NCBI RefSeq assembly: GCF_004363655.1
Contig: NZ_SNZH01000007.1
Span: 1 to 64,000 of the forward strand
Direction of reading: 5' to 3'
From: Tahibacter aquaticus
Lineage (GTDB): Bacteria > Pseudomonadota > Gammaproteobacteria > Xanthomonadales > Rhodanobacteraceae
DNA: 64,000 bases
Shown here piece by piece: positions 43,933 to 53,125 of the stretch (position 1 is its first letter; each line of letters opens with the position of its first letter). The notes beneath the pieces were generated by a model that worked only from the letters and a program-made list of their open reading frames with translations, was not told the origin of the DNA and searched no databases. The position numbers and the translations under genes were made by a program.

Positions 43933-46900
43933 TCAGTTGCAGCTGCTGACCTGTCCGCTTTCGAAGCCGTTCTTGAACAGACGGTCGACGACCGTGCCGC
44001 CCAGATTGACGTCGTCGAGGAAGAAGCCCTGGAACTCCGCCGCCGAATCCGACGAGAAGCGCCAGCGCAGCTTGATCGACTGGCCGACATAGGCGCTCAG
44101 GTTACGCGTGAACGGCTTCCACACCGCCACCGCCGTGCCATTGCCCGGATCGGCATTGCTGGTGGCTGTGGTCACCCCGTTGAACGCGCCGCGCGTGTTC
44201 GGGAAACCGCAGCCGTTGCCCTGGGTATCGGCGAACGAGCTGGGATAGCCGCCGTCGGGCGGCAGGTCGGCCCAGGTCGTGCCGTTGTCGGTGGAGATTT
44301 CCATCACGGCGCCGTCCCAGCGGTGCTCGATGTCGTAGCGCGCGTTGAAGTTCAGCGTGCTCGCACCGGCCTGCACGGCGATGCTCGGCGTGGTGACCGA
44401 ACTGCACAGGTCGCCGCCGTAGGTGCCGGACTCGTTACCCATGAAGTAGTTGCGGCCGCCGCCCGGCGACGGGTTGAGCGTGCTCAGGTGCCAGGGCGAT
44501 TCGCTCAGCAGGTAGATGCTGCTGTCGCCGTTGTCGGCATAGTCGTCGCTGGAGACACCGTTGGGGCCGACCGGCGTAGTGCCTAGTACGGCGCTGAAGC
44601 CGCCGCTGTTGCCGGCTGCGTCGCGGCCTTCGACGCGATAGAAATACGCCGTGCCCGGATTCGGCGTGGTGTCGTCGAAGGTAATGCCCGGATTGGCCGC
44701 GGCCAGCGTGACCGGCGCGGCGAAGGCCAGGCTGGTATCGCGTTCCACTTTGTATTCCATCGACGAAGCCGGGCAGTTGCTGCTGCCGGCCTGCCAGCCC
44801 AGGGCGATGTGGCAGTTGCTGCCTTCGGTCGAGCCGATGGCGAAGCTGTCGGTGTCGAACTGCGGCTGCAAGGTGCAGGCGGCGGTCGAGGTGAGGTCGA
44901 TGCAGTTGGACACGTCGCCTTCGACATCGCCGGCCACGCCGCGGATCGTGTAGGCGTAGCTGTAGCCGCCCTGGGCGGTGGTGTCGATCAGCGGGCTGGC
45001 CGCACCGGTGCCGACCAGGTGGAAATTACCCGCAGCGGCGGTGGCACAGGTGCCGGTGGCGCGGTAGAGCTGGTAGCTCTGCGCACCCGCCGCACCGGTG
45101 AAGGCGACGCTGCTGGTATTGCCGACCGTGGTCGCGGTGGTGGCCGTCGGCGCCGGATGCGCGGCGGCGGCGGGCAGGCCGAAGTTGCCGCTGACCGCCA
45201 GCGCATAGCCCTGGCGCGTGCTGTTGGCACTGCCGTCGCCGGGCACGTTGGTGGCCTTGACGCGGAAGGTATAGCTGCCGGCCGTGGGCGCGCTCAGGCG
45301 TACCTGCTCGACGGTGTTGCGCACATCGGCTACGCCACCGGTGATGGACGCGCCAGCGGCCAGCACGTTGCCGAGGTAGGTGCCGCCGGGGCCGACCACT
45401 TCCAGGTCGAGGTTGTTGACCAGCGCAATCGCCGCGCCCGGCGTGCCGGGCACGTCGTACCAGGTCAGCGTGGCGCGCAGTTCCTGGCCGGCGGCGACAT
45501 TGGCAATGGTGTATTCCTGTACTTCGCCGGTGCGCATGCCGGCCAGCTGGGTGCGCTCGAACAGGCGCAGGCGGCGGCTGTCGTCGCCGCCGGCCAGCGT
45601 AGTGGAGAAGTACAGATTACCGTCCAGCCAGGCGCGGCCCCAGCCGGTGTCGTTGCCGCCGAAGCCGGCGGCGATCGGGTTGGTGCCGTTGAGCAGGGTC
45701 GCCTTCATCACCATGCCGCCCGGGATGAACTGGTCGGCGGCGGTCTTGGCGCCGCGCGGGTAGAAGCCTTCGGTGAAGAACTGGCGCATCAGTGCGGCGG
45801 AGCCCGACACCGTCGGCGCGGCCATCGAGGTGCCAGTCAGCGCCTTGGTCGCCGGCGCTTCGGGATTGGCCGTGGTGCTGGAATCGCCCGCGGCAGAAAC
45901 GATGGACGTGCCCGGCGCCGTGATGTCCGGCTTGATGCGGCCGTCGTCGGTGGGTCCGCGGCTGCTCTGGAAATTGATGGCCAGGCTGCCCGCATGGCCG
46001 AGCATGCCGACCGTCAGCGCGTTCTTGGCATTGCCCGGCGTGCCGGTACTGCCGACCGCGGGGCCGCTGTTGCCGGCGGAGACGACGAACAGCAGGCCTT
46101 CGTTGTCACGCAGGCCCTGGTCGGCGGAAACGTCGTTGGCCGAATAGGCGGCAGCCGTCGGCGCGCCCCAGCTGGAGCTGTGGATGAAGGCGCCGCCGCC
46201 GGTGGTCTGGGAGAACATGTCGTTGACTGCACCGCCGGCCAGGCAGCCGCTGGTGTCGTTGCCGATGTCCTGTACCAGCAGCTGCGCGTTCGGCGCCATG
46301 CCGTCGGCCAGTTCGTGGTTCAGCGCGGTGGGCGTCGAGGCGAGGTAGTTGCTCGCCCCGAAGGTGCCGGCCGCATCGCCGGCGATGGTGCCGGCGACAT
46401 GCGTGCCGTGCCAGCTCGTCGAAGAGGGCGATCCGGGACAGGTGTTGTTGTTGTCGTTGGCGGTGGCGCCCGGCTGGATCCAATAGTTGATGATCTTGTT
46501 GGTCGGGTTCGGCGGCAGCACGGCCGGCGGCAGCGGCGAGGCTGGCGTCGGGATGGCGGTGACCGGGCCGGCGCCCTTGTCCAGCGTGGTGAACCAGGCT
46601 TCGTTCGCATCGACGCCGGAATCGGACAAGGCCACGATCTGGCCCGAGCCGAACAGGTTGTGGTCGAACATCGGCGACGGCGCGGTCGGCGCGCCGCTGC
46701 CGGCACCGGCGTTGTTGGTGTTATTGCCCTGGACGGCACCGATGGAGGCGGAATTGTCGAGGTAAGGCTGCACGTACTGGCCGACGAAGGAGACGCCTTC
46801 CATCGCCGTCGCCGCGACTACCAGGCGCGACAGGTTCTGCTCTGCCACGCGCACGCGAACGGTGGGCAGGGAGTCATGTTCGCTGACCACGACCGGGCTC

Positions 46901-47457
46901 GCATCGGCGCTCTTGCGCAGGGTTTCGGCGATCTGCCGGGCCGACGTGCCGGCGAAGCCGAATACCTGGACTTCATAGCCGCCGTAGGGGCTCTTGGCCA
47001 GCTCGGCGCGGTTTTCCAGGAACAGGTTCGGATCGAGCTTCATGCCGGGCTGGAAAATGCCGGCCCAGCGCACCTGCGCACTGCTCTGCAGGCGTTCCAG
47101 CGTGCCTTGTGCTTTCAGTTCCACCACGTAGGCGCGGTTGGGAATGTAGGCGACGACGCGATAACCCTGTTTCTCCAGGCGCGCGCGCGCGGTGCGGTCG
47201 GCCGGATCGAACTGGGCGATGGCATAGCGGCTGGAGGCCACGTCGGCGGCGGCGCCGGTGGCGGAAAAGTCGATGCGCTGGCGTTGCGGATCGATGGCGC
47301 CGGACCGCAACAGCAGCAGGCCGGCGTCGGCGACGACGGCATCGGTAAGGGCTTCGGGCGTCGTGCGCTGCGGACGCACGGTTTCAAGAGTGGTGGCGGA
47401 AGCGAACTGCATGGCTACGGCGAGTGAAATTGCCGCGGCAAGTCGGTGACGGTTCAT
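43933..47457 (-). CDS. Large secreted subtilisin-like protease (S8, Kp43-like)
   Basis: 1174 residues from the ATG at 47457; an ATG at 47466 is possible. Signal peptide AAAISLAVAMQFASA. Residues 20-235 are a propeptide region (NRAYVVELKAQGTLERL). Catalytic Asp279 (VALSDSGVD), His350 (WHGTHVAG) and Ser544 (GTSMAAPT), oxyanion Asn463 (SAGNSG). Then a beta-sandwich domain (VNNLDLEVVGPGGTYLGNVL) as in Kp43-type proteases, fibronectin III-like modules (about 810-1020), and a final jelly-roll (WDGAVMEISTDNGTTWADLP). Ends DRLFKNGFESGQVSSCN. Extracellular protease with carbohydrate- or surface-binding extensions. Confidence 0.9.
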   Translation of the reverse strand: MNRHRLAAAISLAVAMQFASATTLETVRPQRTTPEALTDAVVADAGLLLLRSGAIDPQRQRIDFSATGAAADVASSRYAIAQFDPADRTARARLEKQGYRVVAYIPNRAYVVELKAQGTLERLQSSAQVRWAGIFQPGMKLDPNLFLENRAELAKSPYGGYEVQVFGFAGTSARQIAETLRKSADASPVVVSEHDSLPTVRVRVAEQNLSRLVVAATAMEGVSFVGQYVQPYLDNSASIGAVQGNNTNNAGAGSGAPTAPSPMFDHNLFGSGQIVALSDSGVDANEAWFTTLDKGAGPVTAIPTPASPLPPAVLPPNPTNKIINYWIQPGATANDNNNTCPGSPSSTSWHGTHVAGTIAGDAAGTFGASNYLASTPTALNHELADGMAPNAQLLVQDIGNDTSGCLAGGAVNDMFSQTTGGGAFIHSSSWGAPTAAAYSANDVSADQGLRDNEGLLFVVSAGNSGPAVGSTGTPGNAKNALTVGMLGHAGSLAINFQSSRGPTDDGRIKPDITAPGTSIVSAAGDSSTTANPEAPATKALTGTSMAAPTVSGSAALMRQFFTEGFYPRGAKTAADQFIPGGMVMKATLLNGTNPIAAGFGGNDTGWGRAWLDGNLYFSTTLAGGDDSRRLRLFERTQLAGMRTGEVQEYTIANVAAGQELRATLTWYDVPGTPGAAIALVNNLDLEVVGPGGTYLGNVLAAGASITGGVADVRNTVEQVRLSAPTAGSYTFRVKATNVPGDGSANSTRQGYALAVSGNFGLPAAAAHPAPTATTATTVGNTSSVAFTGAAGAQSYQLYRATGTCATAAAGNFHLVGTGAASPLIDTTAQGGYSYAYTIRGVAGDVEGDVSNCIDLTSTAACTLQPQFDTDSFAIGSTEGSNCHIALGWQAGSSNCPASSMEYKVERDTSLAFAAPVTLAAANPGITFDDTTPNPGTAYFYRVEGRDAAGNSGGFSAVLGTTPVGPNGVSSDDYADNGDSSIYLLSESPWHLSTLNPSPGGGRNYFMGNESGTYGGDLCSSVTTPSIAVQAGASTLNFNARYDIEHRWDGAVMEISTDNGTTWADLPPDGGYPSSFADTQGNGCGFPNTRGAFNGVTTATSNADPGNGTAVAVWKPFTRNLSAYVGQSIKLRWRFSSDSAAEFQGFFLDDVNLGGTVVDRLFKNGFESGQVSSCN

Positions 47458-47915
47458 TGCAAACATCCCCAGCGTGTCTAGTATAAATTTGCATTGTCCA
47501 TTAGGGAACAACGCTGTCAGTGACGGAACCATGCCGGGGCTGCAACAGACTTGCGGCATGGAGCCGCGCTTTGATCATCCGCAGCAACTGTGTCCATTCG
47601 CAATGGAATGGAAAGTCGGGGGCGACACTGTGACCGGTACAATTGCGCGCTGCGTACCAATTCCTGTAAGGATTTCAACGATTGATCAGGTCATCTTCGC
47701 AGCGGCTGGGCCGGGCCGGTAACGGCGGGCAGGTGCTCCGGCTTGGCTGCGGGTGTCTTCGCCGATGCGGTTCAAGCCGGGCGGCAGGCGGCGATCCGCG
47801 TCGTTCGCCCGCGCAGCGAACAGGGCTCTGCGGCGCTGTAGCAGGCGCATGCACCTCGGCGTGATTTTGAATTTCTGACGCCGATTTCAACGCGCCGGCG
47901 CGCGGCGCGGGCGTT
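47458..47915. other. 458-base intergenic stretch before the large subtilase
   Basis: No gene supported. On the minus strand a -10-like TATACT lies at 47485-47480, 23 bases before the protease start, with no convincing -35. The stretch near 47700-47850 is plain GC-rich spacer after the ECF gene. Short palindromes such as CGCGCCGGCGCG near 47889 are too small to interpret. Confidence 0.4.
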
Positions 47916-48503
47916 TCAGGCCAGCGGGCGCAGGCGATCGGCCAGCCAGACCTTGGCAAAGCGCCAGTGACGTACCACGCTGGCGCGGGAAATGCCGCTG
48001 GCGGCGGCGATTTCGTCGGTCGTCATGCCGGAAAAGAACTTCAGCTCGACCACCTGGGCGCAGGCGGCATCGATACGCTCCAGCGCATCCAGCGCGGCGT
48101 GTACCGCCAGCCAGTCGACCTGCAGGTCGATGCGGTCGTCGCCGGCTTCTTCGCCGGCCTGGTCCAGGCCGACGAAGCGCAGGCCGCCGCCGCGTTTGTC
48201 GCTGTCGCGCGAGCGCACATAGTCGATGACAAAATGGCGCGTCGCCCGCGCCGCCGCGGCGAAGAAATGGCCGCGGTCGCGGTATTCGATGGCGTTGTGC
48301 TGGCTCAGCCGCGCGTAGGTTTCGTTGGCCAGCTCAGTTGCGCTGAGGGTGAGGTGGTTGCGGCTGGCACGCAGGCGCGCATGGGCAATATCGTGCAGCA
48401 CCGGATAGACGGCTTCGGCCAGGTTTTCCCGCGCCGTGGCGTCGCCGTCGCGCCATTGCGCCAGCAGTGCGGTGATGTCGGTGGCGGTGGTGTTGTCGTT
48501 CAT
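47916..48503 (-). CDS. ECF sigma factor, kinase-associated type (paralogue 2)
   Basis: 195 residues from the ATG at 48503. Region 2: AVYPVLHDIAHARLRASRNH, SATELANETYARL, FFAAAARATRHFVIDYVRSR. Region 4: VVELKFFSGMTTDEIAAASG, ISRASVVRHWRFAKVWLADR. It belongs to the group of ECF factors with the TELANE-x-YARL core in place of the usual acidic motif of region 2, whose activity in Xanthomonas and Vibrio relatives depends on phosphorylation by a neighbouring Hanks kinase. Very similar to the sigma gene at 53126-53710. No kinase follows it directly; the pepsin-like gene precedes it. Confidence 0.88.
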   Translation of the reverse strand: MNDNTTATDITALLAQWRDGDATARENLAEAVYPVLHDIAHARLRASRNHLTLSATELANETYARLSQHNAIEYRDRGHFFAAAARATRHFVIDYVRSRDSDKRGGGLRFVGLDQAGEEAGDDRIDLQVDWLAVHAALDALERIDAACAQVVELKFFSGMTTDEIAAASGISRASVVRHWRFAKVWLADRLRPLA

Positions 48504-48590
48504 GCGCGGGCGTGGCGTGTCATCCGTAGTGGGCCACCTGGCCAATGCCGATGCCCGGGCCGATAGTACCGGGCCAAGCTGCAGTTCGGC

Positions 48591-49847
48591 TCAGCGTGCG
48601 GCAGCGACACGTACGCGGCCGGTAGCGTGGTCGCGCCGGTCGAAGATGCAGTAGCGGCCGCTGAGCAGGGGCAGGCCAAGAATGCTCTGGTTCGGCCACT
48701 GCGGCAGCTGCGGCAACAGCAGGAACAGGCTTTCGCCGGCGCGAAACGCATTGCGCTGCCAATAATGGCTGGGTTCGCAGCGCAGGCAGACCTCGCCACC
48801 GCTGCAGGATTCCAGGCGGAAATGCAGGGCCGGCCAGTCGGCTACATCGATGGCCGCATTGGCCAGGCCGTGTTCGTTCTGGAAGCGCTGGCGGAAGGCG
48901 TCGATCAGGCCGGGCAGGCGCGCATCGTGCGCGGCGATGCCGGCAACCACGGCCTGGTACAGCGCGTTTTCCAGCACGATGAAACTGCTGCCCGTATCGA
49001 TGATGGCGTTGCTGGCATAGCCGGCGACGTCCGCCGGCGCCAGGGCCGCTGCGGCAATCGGCGCCTGGTCGCCGACCTGTACCGAGATGAGGTTGGCGTT
49101 GTAGTACAGGTCGTGGACGATGCGAATGTCCTGCAGCGCGCCGTGGTACAGCGACTGGCATTCTTCGCCGCCGCCCACCACCAGCACGCCCTGGTTGAGC
49201 GGATCGCGCGCCAGGCTGCCGGCAGTCGCGGCATCGTCCAGCACATGGACGACGGCGCGCTGGATCTGCAGCGCAAAGACGTCGGCGACCAGGCCTTCCT
49301 GCGCCAGCGCCTGGAACAGCGGCGGCAAGGTGACACGGGGCTGCTGCAGCAGTTCCTGCTTGAAGGCGCTCTGCGCTGCGGCATCGCCCAGCGTATACGG
49401 CCAGGGCCAGGTCAGCGCCGGCTCGCGGCCTTGCCGGCGCAAGGGCGTACTCATGTCGTGCGCCGGGTTCAGATGCCGGTACGCCAGGCCGAGAATGCCA
49501 TCGGCGTCGCGGAAGAAACTGCGCGAATCGGTTTCGACGAAAGCAAATGCCGCGTCGTCGATGCGCCGTGCGTGCTCGCCCTGGCCGAAGCCGACCTGCG
49601 TCTGCAGTACCGGGCCTGCCCAGGCGCCCTTGCCGTAGGTTACCTGCTGCGCCAGGGCGGTGGCCTTGAGCCGGCTGTCCTGCTGCGGCGCGTAACGCCC
49701 CGGCGTGACCGCCAGCGTACTGCTGCCGGTATCCAGCAGTACGTTGAGCGGACATTCGCCGCTGCCCAGGCTCAGCGCGGTGCTGTAGCCGCCCTTGGCA
49801 TAGGCCAGCGTGGTGGCGAGCTGCAGGGAAGGGCGGGATGCGGTCAT
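48591..49847 (-). CDS. Pepsin-like aspartic protease (A1 family)
   Basis: 418 residues, no signal peptide. Two-lobed pepsin arrangement: first catalytic Asp39 in VLLDTGSSTLAV, flap Tyr71 in QVTYGKGAWAG (pepsin pattern Y-G-x-G-x-x-x-G), DADGILGLAY near 114-123, second catalytic Asp284 in AIIDTGSSFIVL, and the closing SILGLPLLSGRYCIFDRRDH with the usual ILG-x-x-x-L-x-x-x-Y-x-x-FD pattern. Bacterial A1 proteases are rare. It lacks a visible export signal and propeptide, so it is either intracellular or exported in another way. Set between a decayed kinase and an ECF sigma gene, same strand. Confidence 0.9.
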   Translation of the reverse strand: MTASRPSLQLATTLAYAKGGYSTALSLGSGECPLNVLLDTGSSTLAVTPGRYAPQQDSRLKATALAQQVTYGKGAWAGPVLQTQVGFGQGEHARRIDDAAFAFVETDSRSFFRDADGILGLAYRHLNPAHDMSTPLRRQGREPALTWPWPYTLGDAAAQSAFKQELLQQPRVTLPPLFQALAQEGLVADVFALQIQRAVVHVLDDAATAGSLARDPLNQGVLVVGGGEECQSLYHGALQDIRIVHDLYYNANLISVQVGDQAPIAAAALAPADVAGYASNAIIDTGSSFIVLENALYQAVVAGIAAHDARLPGLIDAFRQRFQNEHGLANAAIDVADWPALHFRLESCSGGEVCLRCEPSHYWQRNAFRAGESLFLLLPQLPQWPNQSILGLPLLSGRYCIFDRRDHATGRVRVAAAR

Positions 49848-49892
49848 TGCGGCATCGTATACCAGAGCCGGCAGTCGCGGTCGCGGCCTCTG

Positions 49893-50449
49893 TCAGCGCA
49901 GCCTGCCTACACCGCCGGACAGGGCTCCCGTGCCGGCTGGCGACAGCGCGCCAGGCCGCGGCGCCACTGCGGTCTGCTGCAGGCCGGCTGCGCCGGCGGC
50001 ATCCCGCCGCAACTCGGCGATGGCGACGTCGAGCAGTTTCGGCCGGCCGTTGCGATCGACCAGCACAGTGCCGGGCCTGATGTCGCCATGCACGATGCGC
50101 TGGCGATGGGCGTGTGCCACCGCATCGCACAGGGGCAGCCGCAGTCGCTCGCGCGGCGTCAGCGCCCGCCGCTGCTCGCGCACGTGCGGGTCGATGGGCA
50201 GGCCGTCGATGTATTCGGTCACCAGATAGCCGCTGCCATCGTCCGGTTCGCCCAGATCCAGCAGCGCGGCGACGGCCGGGTGCTGCAGCCGCGCCGGCAA
50301 CGGCCGTTCCCGCGGCGGGTGCGCGTGCACGGCCGCATTGCGTAGCGCGGACTGCAGCACTTTTATCGCTACGCGCTGCGTTCGCCCGGCGGCAGATCCA
50401 CCCGTTCGTCGAACAGGCGGCGTATGCGGCGAAAATGAGTTATGGACAT
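49893..50449 (-). pseudogene. Decayed Hanks-type Ser/Thr kinase
   Basis: From the ATG at 50449 the frame gives MSITHFRRIRRLFDERVDLP then PGERSA and a stop, matching the N-terminus of the intact kinase upstream (FHRIKQWFDLLVELPDAERE). In a shifted frame the beta-3 segment VAIKVLQ appears at once, so about 85 residues including the Gly-rich loop are deleted. The rest reads QHPAVAALLDLGEPDDGSGY, IVHGDIRPGTVLVD (HRDLKPGN degenerated) and LLDVAIAEL (DFG lost), then stops at 49893 without the C-lobe, membrane or sensor regions. Non-functional as a kinase. Confidence 0.85.
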
Positions 50450-50477
50450 GTTGCTAATTGGCTTTTGATATCGACAG

Positions 50478-50512
50478 CCACGCGCTGCCGGCGGTATGCC
50501 GGCAGCGCGTGG
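50478..50512 (-). terminator. Strong hairpin after the intact kinase gene
   Basis: CCACGCGCTGCCGGC-GGTAT-GCCGGCAGCGCGTGG: perfect 15-bp stem lying 5 bases after the kinase stop codon and before the decayed copy. No T-run follows, so it may act as a 3' stabiliser or a Rho-assisted end. Confidence 0.6.
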
Positions 50513-50516
50513 CGGC

Positions 50517-53060
50517 TCATGCGGCGGGCTCCACGCCCAGTGCGGCGGCGACGACGATCAGGCGCTGTGCCCAGGCCGCGGTATCCGCGTCGGCGGCACC
50601 GTCGCGGATTTCCTTCAGCGCCGCGGCCAGCGCCTGGCGCTGCATTTCGCTGCGGCCCAGGGCATAGCTGCTCAGCGCGTCCACCGCCAGGCCCAGCGAA
50701 AAGATGTCGAATTGCTTGATCGCCGGATAGGCCTCGATGTCGGCCAGGGCGCGCCGCACGATCGCCTGGGCCTCGGCATGCTTGCCGCGTTCGGCCAGGA
50801 AGCAGGCGGCGCTGATGCGAAACAGCGCGACATTGGTGTCCGACGGCAGCCAGACCCGTTCGGCCTGGTCCAGCGCATGGCGGAAATACGCTTCCGCCTG
50901 GTCGGCCTGATGGTCGCGGTCGTACAGATCGGCCAGGTTGAAATAGTTGCGCGCCAGGTGCGGGCTGCTTTCGCCGATCTGGTCGAGGTTGATCGCGATC
51001 ACCTGTTTTTCCAGCGCAATCGCCTTGGCCAGGTTGCCGCGTTCGCGTGCCAGCCCGCGCGCCAGCGACAGCGCCGGCGCATAGCGAAGCGAGGTCTTGC
51101 TGTACATCGCGTCGGCCAGTACGAACAGCTCGTTCATGGTTGCCTCAGCCTGGTCGATCGCACCGCTGCGCAACTGCAGGAAGGCCAGATTGGACAGCGA
51201 GTCGTAGACCGCCGGCGAGCGCTCGCCCAGGCGGACGCGCTGTATCGCGAGCAGTTCCACCTGCTCCTTGATCGCATCGTCGGAGCGGCCGAGTTGCACC
51301 AGGGTCCAGGAACGCAGCTCGCTGCGCTCCTCGCGCGTGTCCGGCAGCGCGCCGGCGAGGTCCATGGTGTCGAGGATCTCCAGCGTCTTGCGCGTGTCGC
51401 CGGCCTCGTAATGGGAAAACGCCTGGGCCAGGCGCCAGCGTGCGGCCAGGTCGGCGTCGGCCGTGGCGGCCAGCGGCCGGGCCAGCAGTTCGCGTGCGCG
51501 GTCGTAGTGGGCGAGGTAGAGCTGCGTGCGCGCCTGCAACAAATCCCATTCGCTGCGTTGTAGTGAATCCAGCGTCGTTGTGTCGACTTGGTCCAGCAGC
51601 GTCTCGGCCTGACGGTACTGGCCCAGTTCCAGGTCGATGCGCGCAATCGCCACCAGCACGCGGGCACGCGAGCGCGAGCTGAGCTGCGGGCTGGCCTGGG
51701 CCTGCGCAGCAACGCGTTCGAACACATCGCGAGCAGTAAGGTCTTTGGTGGAATTGCCGCCAGGGTCGGCCGAACGCAGCGCATCCATGATCAGATTGCT
51801 CATTTCGTCGGCGCGCAATTGCTGCTCCACCGTGGCCAGGTGCTGGCGCCACAGCAGCACGCTGCCGAGCAGGCCGCTGCCGAGCAGCAGTGCCGACAAG
51901 GTCACCGCCACCCGATGGCGCGCGACGAAACGGCCGACGCGGTAGAACAGATTGCCACGCCGCGCCAGCACCGGCTGGCCATCGAGAAAACGGCGCAGAT
52001 CGCCGGCCAGCTGATCGACCGAGGCGTAGCGGTCTTCCGGCCGCTTGCGCAGGCAGCGCAGCGCGATCAGGTCCAGGTCGCGCGGCACGGCGAAACGGGC
52101 ACCGCGCGCGTCGTTGTCGGCGCGCCGGCTCGGCGGCGGCGGATCGACATCGCAGATCTCGTATTCCAGCTGCGCTGGCGTGCGCTGCCCCAGCACGAAC
52201 GGCGGCGCACCGGCGAGCAGCTCGTACAGCAGCACGCCCAGGCCGTAGACATCGCAGGCTGCACCGATCGCACCGCCGCGCAACTGCTCCGGCGCCGCAT
52301 GGCTGAGCGAGACGAAACGCTGCGCCGCGACGGTCTGTTCCACATCGATGGCGCCGACCTGGCCCAGCAGCGGCTTGGCAATGCCGAAATCCAGCAGCTT
52401 GGGATGGCCCTCGGTATCCACCAGCACGTTGCCCGGCTTCAGATCGCGATGCACGATCATGTTGCGATGCGCGTAAGCCACCACCTCGCAGACCTGCAGC
52501 AGCAGGCGCAGGCGCGGCTCCAGCCCCAGCTTGTGCGCCACCGCATAGCGATCGATCGGATCGCCCGCAACGTATTCCATGATGGCGTAGGGACTGCCGT
52601 CGTCCAGCTCGCCCAGGTCGAGCATGGTCGGAATATCCGGATGCTGCAGCAGGGCCAGCAGCTGGCGCTCCAGGCGGAAGCGCGCCAGCGTGTTCGCATC
52701 CAGCACTTCCGGCCGTATCACCTTGATGGCGACCTGCTGTTCCACCTCGCCGTCGACGCGCTCGGCCAGCCAGACACTGCCCATGCCGCCCTGGCCCAGG
52801 GCGCGGCGAATCTCGAACGCGCCGATGCGCCGGCCCAGCAAGGCCTGGCCGCGCATCGGCTCGCGTGCCGTATCGCGTACCGCACTGCGCGCGGTCAGCG
52901 GGCCGGCGGCGCCGTCGGCGTGCAGCAGATCGCGCAATTGCCGGCGCGCGCTATCGTCCAGCCCCGGCTCGCTGGCCAGGAAAGCCTCGCGCTCGGCGTC
53001 GGGCAACTCGACCAGAAGGTCGAACCACTGCTTGATGCGATGAAAAGCGCGGCTGGGCAT
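50517..53060 (-). CDS. Membrane Ser/Thr protein kinase with TPR-like sensor region
   Basis: 847 residues. N-terminal helical segment 1-75 shared with the decayed copy. Kinase domain 80-360: Gly-loop GQGGMGSVWLAE, Lys113 in VAIKVI, Asp206 in HRDLKPGNVLVD, DFGIAK at 224-229. One membrane helix near 385-410 (AVTLSALLLGSGLLGSVLLW). The rest, on the outside, is TPR-like (ALDQAERVWLPSDTNVALFR, YFNLADLYDRDHQADQAEAY). Sixty-five bases after an ECF sigma gene on the same strand: the order sigma-kinase is that of the phospho-activated sigma systems (EcfK/PknS, EcfP/PknT). Probable function: sense an envelope cue and phosphorylate the sigma factor. Confidence 0.9.
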   Translation of the reverse strand: MPSRAFHRIKQWFDLLVELPDAEREAFLASEPGLDDSARRQLRDLLHADGAAGPLTARSAVRDTAREPMRGQALLGRRIGAFEIRRALGQGGMGSVWLAERVDGEVEQQVAIKVIRPEVLDANTLARFRLERQLLALLQHPDIPTMLDLGELDDGSPYAIMEYVAGDPIDRYAVAHKLGLEPRLRLLLQVCEVVAYAHRNMIVHRDLKPGNVLVDTEGHPKLLDFGIAKPLLGQVGAIDVEQTVAAQRFVSLSHAAPEQLRGGAIGAACDVYGLGVLLYELLAGAPPFVLGQRTPAQLEYEICDVDPPPPSRRADNDARGARFAVPRDLDLIALRCLRKRPEDRYASVDQLAGDLRRFLDGQPVLARRGNLFYRVGRFVARHRVAVTLSALLLGSGLLGSVLLWRQHLATVEQQLRADEMSNLIMDALRSADPGGNSTKDLTARDVFERVAAQAQASPQLSSRSRARVLVAIARIDLELGQYRQAETLLDQVDTTTLDSLQRSEWDLLQARTQLYLAHYDRARELLARPLAATADADLAARWRLAQAFSHYEAGDTRKTLEILDTMDLAGALPDTREERSELRSWTLVQLGRSDDAIKEQVELLAIQRVRLGERSPAVYDSLSNLAFLQLRSGAIDQAEATMNELFVLADAMYSKTSLRYAPALSLARGLARERGNLAKAIALEKQVIAINLDQIGESSPHLARNYFNLADLYDRDHQADQAEAYFRHALDQAERVWLPSDTNVALFRISAACFLAERGKHAEAQAIVRRALADIEAYPAIKQFDIFSLGLAVDALSSYALGRSEMQRQALAAALKEIRDGAADADTAAWAQRLIVVAAALGVEPAA

Positions 53061-53125
53061 GGAAGGACTTCAAGGCCGTCGGTGCAAGGCAAGCGACACA
53101 CTGTTGCCGGGGCAGCGGCGCGCAA

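Noticed and set aside
44809-47427. 872-codon open frame on the plus strand
   Set aside because: Exact antisense of the large subtilase with its catalytic triad; composition is the usual Gly/Ala/Arg/Val shadow pattern.
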